Below, in pieces: positions 1 through 7,941 of a stretch of 46,378 bases of DNA; within the stretch, counting starts at the first letter, position 1, and each line of letters opens with the position of its first letter. Under the pieces are notes generated by a model. That model did not search any database. It saw only the letters and a program-made list of their open reading frames with translations, and was not told the origin of the DNA. Position numbers and translations under genes: made by a program. Source of the DNA: Paraburkholderia domus (GTDB lineage Bacteria; Pseudomonadota; Gammaproteobacteria; Burkholderiales; Burkholderiaceae); the NCBI RefSeq assembly GCF_905220705.1, contig NZ_CAJNAT010000045.1, positions 1 through 46,378 on the forward strand, read 5' to 3'.

Positions 1-150
1 GGCGGTGGCAGCAGTGGAAGCAGCGGCGGTGGCAGCAGTGGCGGTGGCAGCAGTGGAAGCAGCGGCGGTGGCAGCAGTGGCGGTGGCAGCAGTGGAAGCA
101 GCGGCGGTGGCAGCAGTGGCGGTGGCAGCAGTGGAAGCAGCGGCGGTGGC
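1..150 (+). repeat. 39-bp tandem repeat, about 3.8 copies
   Basis: Units start at 1, 40, 79 and 118; the last is cut to 33 bp where the sequence turns to TTCGGC. Copies look identical, which points to recent slippage or expansion. The period is a multiple of three, so copy-number change keeps the reading frame of the Gly/Ser-rich protein. Confidence 0.9.
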
Positions 151-360
151 TTCGGCGGGAGCAGCGGCTGCGGTTGCGGTGGTGGCCCCAGCGGCGGCCC
201 TGGCGGTGGAAAAGGAGGCGGCCCTGGTAGCGGTGGTGGTTTTGGCGGAGGCTTCGGTGGCGGGTTCGGCGGCGGCTTTGGCGGAAGCTCCGGCGGCGGC
301 CACGGAGGCAAGGGTAGCGGCGGTAACGGTGGTGGCAATGGCGGAGGAAACGGGCATTAG
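1..360 (+). CDS. glycine-rich repeat protein, 3' part only
   Basis: The reading frame starting at base 1 stays open to TAG at 358-360 and encodes about 119 residues that are almost only Gly and Ser, later with Phe, Lys, Asn and His. The first half is a tandem repeat of a 13-residue unit, GGGSSGSSGGGSS. After it come CGCGGG, several FGGG units and a final NGGGNGGGNGH tail. Low-complexity sequence like this suggests an exported or surface-associated structural protein, but no family can be named. The 5' end, and so any signal peptide, lies outside the window. An overlapping Ala/Val-rich frame from base 5 is also open but is an artefact of the GGC/GGT repeats; the Gly-rich frame is preferred because its tail leaves the repeat with a sensible composition. 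Confidence 0.6.
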   Translation, partial: GGGSSGSSGGGSSGGGSSGSSGGGSSGGGSSGSSGGGSSGGGSSGSSGGGFGGSSGCGCGGGPSGGPGGGKGGGPGSGGGFGGGFGGGFGGGFGGSSGGGHGGKGSGGNGGGNGGGNGH

Positions 361-375
361 CAGTCGCCTGCTTCC

Positions 376-403
376 CGGGTAGGGGGCCCCCGCGCCCTAC
401 CCG
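376..403 (+). terminator. possible terminator hairpin after the glycine-rich gene
   Basis: CGGGTAGGG (376-384) and CCCTACCCG (395-403) form a 9-bp perfect stem 15 bases after the stop codon. No T-run follows, so intrinsic termination is uncertain. Apart from this hairpin and the one at 636-666, I see no gene or signal between 361 and 676. Confidence 0.4.
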
Positions 404-635
404 TCGCTAACGACATACTTCGGTATCTCGTCCGCAGTCCCCCGGCATCGGCGGTGATGTCTCGATCCCCCGGTCGAGCGTCACCGCCCAAGGCCGGTCG
501 GCGTCAACAGCGTCCGCCAGCGGCCCGCCAAAACGGCGCAACTGCCGAAAACCGCGGACAAGCGGCTCCCGCACACGTTCAAAACCAGAACAACCGCTCG
601 CGCTGTGCTTGACCGGAACCAAACCGAAGCGATTG

Positions 636-666
636 CCTCATATCAGATTCAACGTTCGATATGAGG
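636..666 (+). promoter_or_regulatory. inverted repeat covering the ribosome binding site of the next gene
   Basis: CCTCATATC (636-644) and GATATGAGG (658-666) are perfect 9-bp arms around a 13-base loop. The right arm contains the GAGG that serves as Shine-Dalgarno for the ATG at 677, so an RNA hairpin would hide it. As DNA it could equally be an operator for a dimeric repressor. Confidence 0.45.
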
Positions 667-676
667 GCATCACAAC

Positions 677-1159
677 ATGCAACGAAACGTCCCCCACTCC
701 ATGGCGCGCATGGCCACCGGCCTGCTGATGGTCACCGCTCTGGGCCTCGCATCGCTCGCTCATGCGCAAACACCTGCGCAAACCCCGGCTACTTCGGCCC
801 AGCCGCAGCCACAAACCTTGTCGCAAGCCGCTCCGCCGGTCGACCCCACGTTCTCCGCCTATTCGCTCGCGCAAACCTGCAAGCAGAAAAACGACAACGT
901 CGCGCAAGGTGAATGCGTCGGCGCGATCCGCGGCATCATCCACGGCTATCAGTACGGCGTGTTGTTCCTCGGACAGCGTGCGTCGCTGCCGCCCAACGAA
1001 ACGCAACGGGTGTCGCTGTGTTTGCGCAATACGCAGGTGTCGTCGATCGTCGACGACTTCGTCGCCGACGCCGCCCAGGTCAACGAAGATTCGCTCAAGC
1101 ACACGCCCGCTGAAGTTGCCGTTCTGGGTTCCGTGCACATGCACCACGGTTGCAATTAA
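677..1159 (+). CDS. exported Rap1a/Tai-family immunity-like protein
   Basis: The 160-residue product begins with a clear Sec signal peptide: basic start, hydrophobic core about residues 12-28, AHA cleavage site near residue 30. The mature part has four cysteines (68, 80, 115, 159), enough for two disulfides, and a GECVGAIRGIIHGY segment at about 78-91 typical of the Rap1a/Tai domain. Characterised members are periplasmic proteins that neutralise type VI secretion amidase effectors. No effector or secretion gene is adjacent here, so the immunity role is inferred from family only and the protein may be a stand-alone domesticated copy. The ATG at 677 has GAGG 10 bases upstream; an internal ATG at 701 would shorten the signal peptide. 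The next gene is convergent. Confidence 0.65.
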   Translation: MQRNVPHSMARMATGLLMVTALGLASLAHAQTPAQTPATSAQPQPQTLSQAAPPVDPTFSAYSLAQTCKQKNDNVAQGECVGAIRGIIHGYQYGVLFLGQRASLPPNETQRVSLCLRNTQVSSIVDDFVADAAQVNEDSLKHTPAEVAVLGSVHMHHGCN

Positions 1160-1241
1160 TGACGCTAGCGCCGCGAGTCACAGTGGCGCAAGCGCATCGA
1201 CTGCAAGGCCGGCTGCGATTCGCTAACGGCCACCGCTGCGC

Positions 1242-2087
1242 TTACAGCATTTCGAGCGGCCGCTTGCTGCGAGGCGGTTTGAAATAAGCGTCGATGGCAG
1301 CGAATTCATGAGCGTCGAGTTGCAGTTGCGACGCCCGATGGTTGTCGCGCACATGCTCGACGCGGCCTGCCTTCGGAATCGCGAACACGCCGGGCTTTTG
1401 CAGAACCCACGCCAGTGCCACCTGAAACACCGAAACGCCACGTGCGTCGGCGATATCGTCGAGCGGCGAGCGCTTTGGCAGGCGCCCGTGATCGACCGGG
1501 CTGTATGCCATCGCCGGCATCTTGCGCGCGGCGAGCCACGGCAACAGGTCGAATTCCGGCCCACGGCGCGCGACGTTGTAGAGAATCTGATTGGTGGCGC
1601 ATGCCTCGCCGCCCGGCGCAGCGACAAGCTCTTCCATGTCGTCGGTATCGAAGTTACTGACGCCCCAGTGCCGAATCTTGCCCGTGCTGCGCAACGTCTC
1701 GAATGCCTCGACGGTTTCCGCAAGCGGCACCGAGCCGCGCCAGTGCAGCAGATACAGATCGAGCCGGTCGGTTTTCAGGCGCTTGAGGCTCCGCTCACAG
1801 GCCGCGATCACGCCGCGCCGGCTGGCGTTATGCGGATACACCTTGCTGACCAGAAACACCTGGTCGCGCAACCCCTCAAGGGCATCACCAACGAGCGATT
1901 CGGTAGCGCCGTCGCCATACATTTCCGCCGTGTCGATCAGCGTCATGCCCAGTTCGATACCGCAGCGCAGCGCGGCGAGCTCCGAGGCGCGGCGCGCCGG
2001 CTGTTCGCCCATCTCCCAGGTGCCCTGCCCCAGTTTCGGAATGCGTTCACCGTCGGGCAGGCTTACGCTCGCTATATCGCTCGTCAT
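1242..2087 (-). CDS. aldo/keto reductase, YeaE-like
   Basis: The 281-residue protein is a complete NADPH-dependent aldo/keto reductase of the TIM-barrel superfamily. The catalytic tetrad can be read directly: Asp52 and Tyr57 in LIDTAEMYGDG, Lys82 in LVSKVYP and His115 in LYLLHWRG. The N-terminal GQGTWEMGE and the overall sequence resemble E. coli YeaE, which reduces methylglyoxal and other small aldehydes; the actual substrate here is not known. The length is normal. The gene is divergent from the GntR-family regulator at 2307, which could control it, and is convergent with the Rap1a-like gene. Confidence 0.9.
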   Translation of the reverse strand: MTSDIASVSLPDGERIPKLGQGTWEMGEQPARRASELAALRCGIELGMTLIDTAEMYGDGATESLVGDALEGLRDQVFLVSKVYPHNASRRGVIAACERSLKRLKTDRLDLYLLHWRGSVPLAETVEAFETLRSTGKIRHWGVSNFDTDDMEELVAAPGGEACATNQILYNVARRGPEFDLLPWLAARKMPAMAYSPVDHGRLPKRSPLDDIADARGVSVFQVALAWVLQKPGVFAIPKAGRVEHVRDNHRASQLQLDAHEFAAIDAYFKPPRSKRPLEML

Positions 2088-2306
2088 GCTTTCTCCTCGA
2101 AATGGCTAAACGGATTGCAATGCGCGTATGACCATGCGTGTATCTCGATGCGGCGGCACAGGCGAGTGCGCGGCGCACGCTAAGGAAATCATAGAGGGCG
2201 AGTTTAGCGGTTGTACGGGCATCGGATCGGGCCCCAGGCAAAAGCCCGCTATAACGGAGCGCGCCGATGTCTTAGAATTGCCGCTTGCCCTTCTTGCGTG
2301 AGCCCC

Positions 2307-3053
2307 ATGACCTCTGCCTCGGAAGACCGCTGGCGCGACCTGCGCCCGGACCCGGAAAACGACACGCCGCTATACCTGCAGCTCGCTCGCAAGCTCGGCA
2401 CTGCGATTCACGAAAACCGTTGGAACGCGGGCGAGGCGCTGCCCTCCGAGCGCGTGCTGTCCGAAGCGCTCGGCGTATCGCGGATCACCTCGCGCAAAGC
2501 CATCGCCCTCCTGGTCGAACAGGGATTGATCCGCCGCACCCAAGGCGCGGGCAGCTTCATCACGCCGCGCTATGAAGATCCGCTCTCGCGTCTGTCGAGT
2601 TTCAGCGAAATGCTGCGGCGACGCGGTTTTACGCCGAGTTCAAAGTGGTTGTCGCGGGAAATTTCTCCGGCTAACCGCGATGAGGTGATTCAACTGGGCT
2701 TGTCGCCGGCTGCTGCCGTGACCCGGCTGCGTCGCTTGCGCCTCGCCGACGGCATCGTGATGGCGGTGGAGAATTCCACTTTCCCGGCTGCGGTCATTCC
2801 CGATCCTCAGGCGATTGGTGATTCTTTGTACACGTACCTGGAAAATCGCGGACTGACGATTGTGCGCGCGCTGCAGCATTTTCGTGCAGTGAACGCGAAT
2901 GAAGAGATCGCGCAGCAGATGAGCATTGCCCCGAACGAGGCACTGTTGCTGATCACTCGCGTCGGGTATACGGCGGATCAGCGGGCGATCGAGCTGACCG
3001 ATACCTACTGTCGCAACGACTACTACGATTTTGTAGCCGAGTTGAGGAAGTAG
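2307..3053 (+). CDS. GntR-family (HutC subfamily) transcriptional regulator
   Basis: The product of 248 residues has an N-terminal winged helix (about 15-85: TPLYLQLARKLGTAIH, PSERVLSEALGVSRITSRKAI, GLIRRTQGAGSF) and a C-terminal UTRA effector-binding domain (about 95-245). This is the layout of HutC/NagR-type repressors, which release DNA on binding sugars, amino-sugar phosphates or amino-acid derivatives. The ATG at 2307 is chosen because the conserved N-terminus begins shortly after it; an upstream in-frame extension to 2211 has no family resemblance. Neighbours are the divergent aldo/keto reductase and a convergent CoA-transferase, and neither reveals the ligand. Confidence 0.88.
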   Translation: MTSASEDRWRDLRPDPENDTPLYLQLARKLGTAIHENRWNAGEALPSERVLSEALGVSRITSRKAIALLVEQGLIRRTQGAGSFITPRYEDPLSRLSSFSEMLRRRGFTPSSKWLSREISPANRDEVIQLGLSPAAAVTRLRRLRLADGIVMAVENSTFPAAVIPDPQAIGDSLYTYLENRGLTIVRALQHFRAVNANEEIAQQMSIAPNEALLLITRVGYTADQRAIELTDTYCRNDYYDFVAELRK

Positions 3054-3138
3054 ATTTCTGCCCACGCGGCGCCTTTTCGCCGCATCTGCGATCAGGCGCC
3101 GTGCGCAAGCAATTGGACGCCGTGCGGGTAAATGGTCT

Positions 3139-4539
3139 TCACACCCATTTCGCGTCGTGCGCCCCGATCCGGGCCGGCGGCAACGCAAAATAGGCTGGCG
3201 TCTCTTCCAGACATTCGGCCGGTAGAACCCCGAGAACACGCCCGAACTCGGACTGAACAGTCGCAAGGCAATCCCGCACATCGTCGAGCGAAACATCGGG
3301 CGCCTTCCAGCCGTCGGGCTGCAATCCAAACGACTGCAGCCACCGCCCGGTCTGCGCGAGCGAAACCCGCGCGTGCCAGCTCCCGCCTTCGGTGGCTCGC
3401 CGCGCCAATGCGGCCATCGCGCCGAATGCGGCCAGATACCCCGTCGCGTGATCCAACGCCTGACAAGGTAAATGCTTCGGCTCATCCCATCCCGCCGCCT
3501 GGCGCTCGGTAAAGGCAATCCCGCTCGCGGACTGCACCAGACTATCGAAGCCGCGCCGCTCGGCCCAAGGCCCCTTGTGCCCGTAAGCGCAAACCGAGAC
3601 ATAGACGAGCCCCGGCCGCACCCGCGCCAGCTCCTCGGGACCAAACCCGCGTGCCGTCAGCGCGCCCGGCCGATACGCCTGCAAAAACACATCGGCGCCG
3701 CCGGCAAGGCCACGCAATGTTTCGCGCCCGGCTGCATCGCGTAAATCGACAACAGCCGAGCGCTTGCCGCGCCCGTTGTCGATCACCAGCGGCGCAATGT
3801 TCGGCAAGTGCGGAGCGTTGACCATCAATACCTCGGCACCATGCTGTGCCAGCGCGCGCCCCGCCACCGGGCCAGCGATGATGCGAGACAAATCCAGCAC
3901 CCGCACGCCCGCTAGCGGCCGCTCCCCGCCGTCCTGCCGTGGCGGCTCAGCCGGTGCGTCGCCGATACGCTCGATCTCGAACAACGGCAGCCCCGCAATC
4001 GCCTTCGCCTGCTCGAGCGCGGCCCACTCGTCGGGCGTGCGAATCAAGGCGGCGCACAAGCCGGCGTCGGCGAGCGTCTGGTCAAGCGTTCCGCCATCCC
4101 AGCCGCGAATCGCCTCGGCCACCGCCGCGCGATCGTTCGCGCAGCCGAGTACCTTCAGCACCCCTTCGAGGTGATGCGGAAAATTCGTGTGCAGTTGAAT
4201 CCAGCGGTCGTCTCGCGTCGCGTAGAAACCCATCACCGGATCGCGCAAGGCGGGCGGCGGCCCCTCGTCGATGCGCAGATAGCGCTCGCTGCGAAACGAG
4301 GCCAGCGCGCGCCGCATCTCCACCGTGACGTGTTGCCGGTGCCCCGTGCGCAAGCGGTGGTATTCGGCAGCTGCGAGACCGGTCGCGGCGATGGTCGCCG
4401 AGGCCAATGTGCCGACCCGATAGACCGACGGCAGGCCCGGATCGGTGCCGGCAAGCGAAACGGACCTCAACGCGGTCGGGTCACATTCCGCAGTCGTCCA
4501 GATATGTTTGAGAGCGAGTTCAGGCGTCATGGCGTTCAT
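3139..4539 (-). CDS. CoA-transferase family III (CaiB/BaiF) protein with swapped halves
   Basis: The 466-residue protein belongs to the formyl-CoA transferase/CaiB fold. Its order is unusual. The segment that normally opens such proteins, PLAGVRVLDLSRIIAGPVAG, appears only at about residue 207. The first 200 residues resemble the middle and C-terminal part of the family (AAAEYHRLRTGHRQHVTVE, then GFYATRDDRWIQLH). The candidate catalytic Asp lies in QALDHATGYLAAFGAMAAL near residue 375. The family moves CoA between carboxylic acids by a covalent Asp-thioester. The gene is divergent from the HTH-citrate synthase at 4657, a pairing that suggests a CoA-activation plus aldol-condensation step; the substrates cannot be read from sequence. 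ATG 4539 is used; ATG 4530 is an alternative. Confidence 0.8.
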   Translation of the reverse strand: MNAMTPELALKHIWTTAECDPTALRSVSLAGTDPGLPSVYRVGTLASATIAATGLAAAEYHRLRTGHRQHVTVEMRRALASFRSERYLRIDEGPPPALRDPVMGFYATRDDRWIQLHTNFPHHLEGVLKVLGCANDRAAVAEAIRGWDGGTLDQTLADAGLCAALIRTPDEWAALEQAKAIAGLPLFEIERIGDAPAEPPRQDGGERPLAGVRVLDLSRIIAGPVAGRALAQHGAEVLMVNAPHLPNIAPLVIDNGRGKRSAVVDLRDAAGRETLRGLAGGADVFLQAYRPGALTARGFGPEELARVRPGLVYVSVCAYGHKGPWAERRGFDSLVQSASGIAFTERQAAGWDEPKHLPCQALDHATGYLAAFGAMAALARRATEGGSWHARVSLAQTGRWLQSFGLQPDGWKAPDVSLDDVRDCLATVQSEFGRVLGVLPAECLEETPAYFALPPARIGAHDAKWV

Positions 4540-4605
4540 GTCGTTTCATCTCGAAACGGGAAGAAAGTGAACCGAGTCTAGAATTTCGCCTTGCCGCAAT
4601 CAATC

Positions 4606-4634
4606 TTGATTATGATAATCAATATATATTGATT
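4606..4634. promoter_or_regulatory. overlapping TTGATT palindromes, probable operator
   Basis: In the divergent region between the CoA-transferase and the HTH-citrate synthase, TTGATTAT-G-ATAATCAA (4606-4622) overlaps AATCAATAT-ATATTGATT (4617-4634). Both are perfect palindromes and share a half-site, giving three TTGATT half-sites in 29 bp of AT-rich sequence inside a GC-rich genome. The location 22 bp before the ATG at 4657 fits a repressor or autoregulatory site. The protein that binds is unknown; the HTH domain of the adjacent gene is one candidate. Confidence 0.6.
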
Positions 4635-4656
4635 TCTTCGGTTTCTACGCGTTTCC

Positions 4657-5892
4657 ATGCCACCCTCCCATTCCCTGACCGCTGCCGAAGCCGCCGCTGC
4701 GCTCGGCATCAGCCTGCCTACACTGTATGCGTATGTCAGCCGCGGCATGCTGAGCTCATCGCCGGATGCGCAAGGCAAGCACCGGCTCTACGACGCCGCC
4801 GAAGTGCGGCGGCTCGCGCGGCGCAAGGAAGACGGCAAGCGCGCCGGCAAGGTCGCGCAGAAGGTGTTGGACTGGGGCGTGCCGGTGCTCGAATCGTCGA
4901 TCACGCTGGTGGCCGACGGCCGCCTGCTGTATCGCGGCCACGATGCCATGGAACTGGCGCGCACGGCATCATTGGAAGATGTCGCGGCGTTGTTGTGGGA
5001 ATTCAGTGCGAGGCGGATCGCCGATGCACCGGCCGTGCCGTTCGCCGCCGCCCAGTGGGCAGCGTGGCTCAAGCTCTGGAGCGACAGCACGTCGCTCGAC
5101 CGCGCGCTCGTGCTGCTGCCTGCCGCCGCGGCACAAATGCCGCGGGTATGGGCGCTCGGTCGCGATGCGCAGCTTGATACCGCCTGCGCGGTCATGCACT
5201 TGCTGGCCGCGGCGATGATCTCGGCGGCGCCGTCGAACGAACCGATGCACAAGCAGCTGGCTTCAGCGTGGAACGTGCGCAATCGTCAGCAGGCAGGGCT
5301 GCTGCGCGCAGCGCTGGTGGTATGCGCAGATCACGAACTGAATGCATCGACCTTCACGGTTCGCTGCATCACGTCGACGGGGACGCATCTGTTCGGCGCC
5401 GTGGCGGGCGGTCTGGCCGCGTTGTCCGGGCCGCGGCACGGTGGCGAGACGGTACGGATTGCCGCGCTGCTCGATGAAGCGTCGCGCGCCCCCGATCTCG
5501 ACCGCTATCTGGCGACCCGGCTTGCGCGCCACGAACACGGCGCGCATGGGCCGGTGCTGTCGGGCTTCGGCCATCCGCTGTATCCGGAAGGCGACCCACG
5601 CGCGCGTCTGCTGCTCGGGATGCTCGCCGACTACGCACCGGCCCGCTCGCCGCTAGGCGAAGTGCATGCACTTGCGCGCGCGGTGCGCGACACGACCGGT
5701 GCGGAGCCGAATGTCGACTTTGCGCTTGTGGCCATCGAACGGGTACTCGGCCTGCCGGCCGGCGCCGCATTCACGCTGTTCGCAGTCGGCCGGGTCGTCG
5801 GCTGGATCGCCCATGCAATGGAACAGACGCGCGATGGCCGCTTGATCCGGCCACGCGCGCGCTATATCGGGGAGTATGAGGTGCCCGGTTGA
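4657..5892 (+). CDS. citrate synthase-like enzyme with N-terminal helix-turn-helix
   Basis: The 411-residue protein joins two modules. Residues about 6-60 look like a MerR/excisionase-type DNA-binding domain (LTAAEAAAALGISLPTLYAY, then HRLYDAAEVRRLARRKE). Residues about 65-405 are a citrate synthase fold with the expected active-site residues: His226 (ADHELNAS), His261 (GPRHGGE), His306 (GFGHPLY) and Asp354 (PNVDF). The synthase part should therefore be catalytically competent, condensing an acyl-CoA with a 2-oxoacid. Whether it makes citrate, 2-methylcitrate or another product cannot be told. The fused DNA-binding domain suggests a metabolic enzyme that may sense substrate and regulate its own divergent promoter region, but this is inference. 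Confidence 0.85.
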   Translation: MPPSHSLTAAEAAAALGISLPTLYAYVSRGMLSSSPDAQGKHRLYDAAEVRRLARRKEDGKRAGKVAQKVLDWGVPVLESSITLVADGRLLYRGHDAMELARTASLEDVAALLWEFSARRIADAPAVPFAAAQWAAWLKLWSDSTSLDRALVLLPAAAAQMPRVWALGRDAQLDTACAVMHLLAAAMISAAPSNEPMHKQLASAWNVRNRQQAGLLRAALVVCADHELNASTFTVRCITSTGTHLFGAVAGGLAALSGPRHGGETVRIAALLDEASRAPDLDRYLATRLARHEHGAHGPVLSGFGHPLYPEGDPRARLLLGMLADYAPARSPLGEVHALARAVRDTTGAEPNVDFALVAIERVLGLPAGAAFTLFAVGRVVGWIAHAMEQTRDGRLIRPRARYIGEYEVPG

Positions 5893-5900
5893 GACGCGGA

Positions 5901-6206
5901 TTACGCCACGCCCAACCAGCGCGGCAGCCAGTTCAACACCGGCAAACCGCGCAGTAGCCGCGTTGCAGCGCGCTCTGACCCGCTAGCCAGCGCGAAACGC
6001 GCACCGGCCTGCCCTGCGCTGACCCACGCCACCGCACCGCGCGGCAACTCGATGGATTGCCCCGTTGCCAGCCAGTGATCCTCGCTGTCGCCTTCCACGG
6101 TCACCCAGATCTCGCCCGAGATCGCCTTGAAGATCGACGGACGCGCGACACGCCAGGCTGCCGCGGGCTCGCTATGCTCCATTTCGAAAATACGGACTTC
6201 ACGCAT
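5901..6206 (-). CDS. DUF2917 domain protein
   Basis: A protein of 101 residues whose core (about 20-70: ARPSIFKAISGEIWVTVEGDSEDHWLATGQ, with a following PRGAVAWVSAG) matches the small cupin-like DUF2917 family common in Burkholderiales. The pattern of short beta strands and a GE-W-T-G-DH motif suggests a single cupin barrel. No function is established for the family. The start at 6206 is supported by AAGGAG 8 bases upstream. The gene is divergent from a MocR-type regulator and ends 8 bases from the stop of the citrate synthase-like gene, so the two are convergent. Confidence 0.75.
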   Translation of the reverse strand: MREVRIFEMEHSEPAAAWRVARPSIFKAISGEIWVTVEGDSEDHWLATGQSIELPRGAVAWVSAGQAGARFALASGSERAATRLLRGLPVLNWLPRWLGVA

Positions 6207-6274
6207 CGCTTTTCTCCTTCGAAGAACTTTCCTGTTGTACCGATTATTGACGTGCGATCATCAGATACCCATGC

Positions 6275-6325
6275 ACAGTTCCGAACACTTCCATCGGAAC
6301 TGTTCAGTCGAAAAAACGGACAGTT
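6275..6325. promoter_or_regulatory. ACAGTTCC inverted repeat plus a third half-site, probable operator
   Basis: ACAGTTCC (6275-6282) and GGAACTGT (6296-6303) are perfect 8-bp arms separated by 13 bases, and ACAGTT recurs directly at 6320-6325. The site lies in the 211-bp divergent region between the DUF2917 gene and the MocR-type regulator. Inverted or direct repeats in such a place are typical for autoregulation by MocR proteins, so the adjacent regulator is the obvious candidate binder. Confidence 0.5.
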
Positions 6326-6417
6326 GGCGGCAATCGCGCGTCACGAGCGCGCGCAGCGGGAGCGGGCGATGAGCCGACGGCTCGGCGCTCCGCCTACTCG
6401 GCGAAGGAAAAAACCGC

Positions 6418-7836
6418 ATGAAACTCGAAATCCAACTCGATCGGGACAACGGCGTACCGCTCACCGAGCAGATCGTCACGGGCATCACCGCCTGGATTCG
6501 TTCACGCACCGCTCACCCCGGCGCGAAGCTGCCGTCGATCCGCCAGTTCGCCGCTGACTACGGCGTGAGCCGTTTTCCTGTGATCGAGGCTTACGACCGG
6601 CTGGTGTCGCTCGGCTATGTCGATTCGCGCCACGGCTCTGGCTTCTATGTGTCCGACCGTCAGCCGGCAAGCACGCATTGCCAGGGCACGTCGGACCCGC
6701 GCCGCGCCGAGGACGAATCCGGGCACATCCTCCAGCAGTTCAACCATCAGGGCGAAACGCTCAAGCTCGGCAGCGGCTTCATTCCCGATGGGTGGCGCGA
6801 CGTGGACAGCCTCGCGCAGGCGATCCGCCACGTGTCGCGCACCGACACCGCAAGCATGGTCGATTACGCGACCCCGCTCGGCAATCTGACCTTGCGCGAA
6901 CATCTGCAAGGCCGCATCGGCCAGTTAGGGATTCAAGCGGACGCCTCGCAGATTCTGATCACCAACGGCGCGAGCCAGGCGCTCGATCTGCTGATGCGCT
7001 ACATGCTCAAAGCCGGCGACACGATGTTCGTCGAGGACCCCGGCTACTACAACCTGTACGGTCTGCTGAAGCTGCACGGCGTGAAGCTGATCGGCATTCC
7101 GCGCACCCGCAACGGCCCCGATCTCGATGTGTTGCAGGCGCAGTTGCAACTGCATCGGCCGAAGCTGATGTTCATCAACACGGTCTTCCACAATCCGACC
7201 GGCACCACAGTCGCGCCGCCGGTAGCGTTCCGGCTGCTGCAACTGGCGCGCGAACACGGCTTCACGATCATCGAAGACGACATCTACGCCGACTTCCAGT
7301 CCGACGTCACCGACCGTCTCGCGACCCTCGACCAACTCGAGCACGTGATCTACGTGGGCGGCTTGTCGAAGACGCTGTCGTCGTCGTTGCGGATCGGATG
7401 CGTGGTGGCGAGCCACGCGATCATCAAGGATCTGGTCGACATCAAGATGCTGACGAGCATCGGCGGTTCGCGCTTTGCCGAGGCGGTCGCCGTGTCGCTG
7501 CTGGAGCGCGGTGCGTACCGCAAGTATCTGGAGCGCTTGCGCCGCCGCATGCGCGACGCACTCGGCTCGACCATCCAGACACTCGAAGACGCCGGCTGGG
7601 AGCTGTTCGAAAAGCCTGTCGGCGGAAAGTTCGTATGGGCGCGTGTGCCGCACGTCGATAACGCCGAACGGCTGGTGGCATGCGGCGCACCGCTCGGGGT
7701 GACAGTGGCGCCCGGCAGCTATTTCCGTCCAAACATGGAAGTAAGCCCGTGGACAAGGATTCACGCCGCCTTCGGCAATGACCCGCGTGCGCAGGCATTT
7801 TTCCGTGCTGCTGTGGCGTTGCCTGCTTCGGACTGA
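6418..7836 (+). CDS. MocR-type regulator: GntR helix-turn-helix fused to aminotransferase domain
   Basis: The 472-residue protein has a GntR winged helix (about 10-80: PLTEQIVTGITAWIRSR, LPSIRQFAADYGVSRFPVIEAYDRL) followed by a type I aminotransferase-like domain. The PLP-binding features are present: NGASQALDLLMRYML, VEDPGYYN, HNPTGTT, EDDIYADF and the lysine in VGGLSKTLSSSLRIG. MocR proteins use PLP or a PLP-adduct as a signal rather than doing classical transamination; PdxR, GabR and TauR are examples. The divergent DUF2917 gene is a likely target and the MFS exporter 105 bases downstream may be co-regulated. GAAGGA precedes the ATG. The specific regulon cannot be assigned. Confidence 0.88.
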   Translation: MKLEIQLDRDNGVPLTEQIVTGITAWIRSRTAHPGAKLPSIRQFAADYGVSRFPVIEAYDRLVSLGYVDSRHGSGFYVSDRQPASTHCQGTSDPRRAEDESGHILQQFNHQGETLKLGSGFIPDGWRDVDSLAQAIRHVSRTDTASMVDYATPLGNLTLREHLQGRIGQLGIQADASQILITNGASQALDLLMRYMLKAGDTMFVEDPGYYNLYGLLKLHGVKLIGIPRTRNGPDLDVLQAQLQLHRPKLMFINTVFHNPTGTTVAPPVAFRLLQLAREHGFTIIEDDIYADFQSDVTDRLATLDQLEHVIYVGGLSKTLSSSLRIGCVVASHAIIKDLVDIKMLTSIGGSRFAEAVAVSLLERGAYRKYLERLRRRMRDALGSTIQTLEDAGWELFEKPVGGKFVWARVPHVDNAERLVACGAPLGVTVAPGSYFRPNMEVSPWTRIHAAFGNDPRAQAFFRAAVALPASD

Positions 7837-7941
7837 GCGGCTCATCCCGCGTTCGCGCTGAGCGTATATCCGCTGCGCCGGGCCACGCTTTTCCCTAGAA
7901 TAGCGAGTCCCAGCCCGCCCCTGCGCGCCTAGCCGCCCTCC

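Noticed and set aside
5..382. Ala/Val-rich open frame over the first repeat
   Set aside because: It is a shifted reading of the GGC/GGT repeat; the Gly/Ser frame starting at base 1 has a more natural non-repeat tail.
407..622. 71-residue frame on the minus strand
   Set aside because: No Shine-Dalgarno, no family resemblance and poor composition; likely chance in GC-rich DNA.
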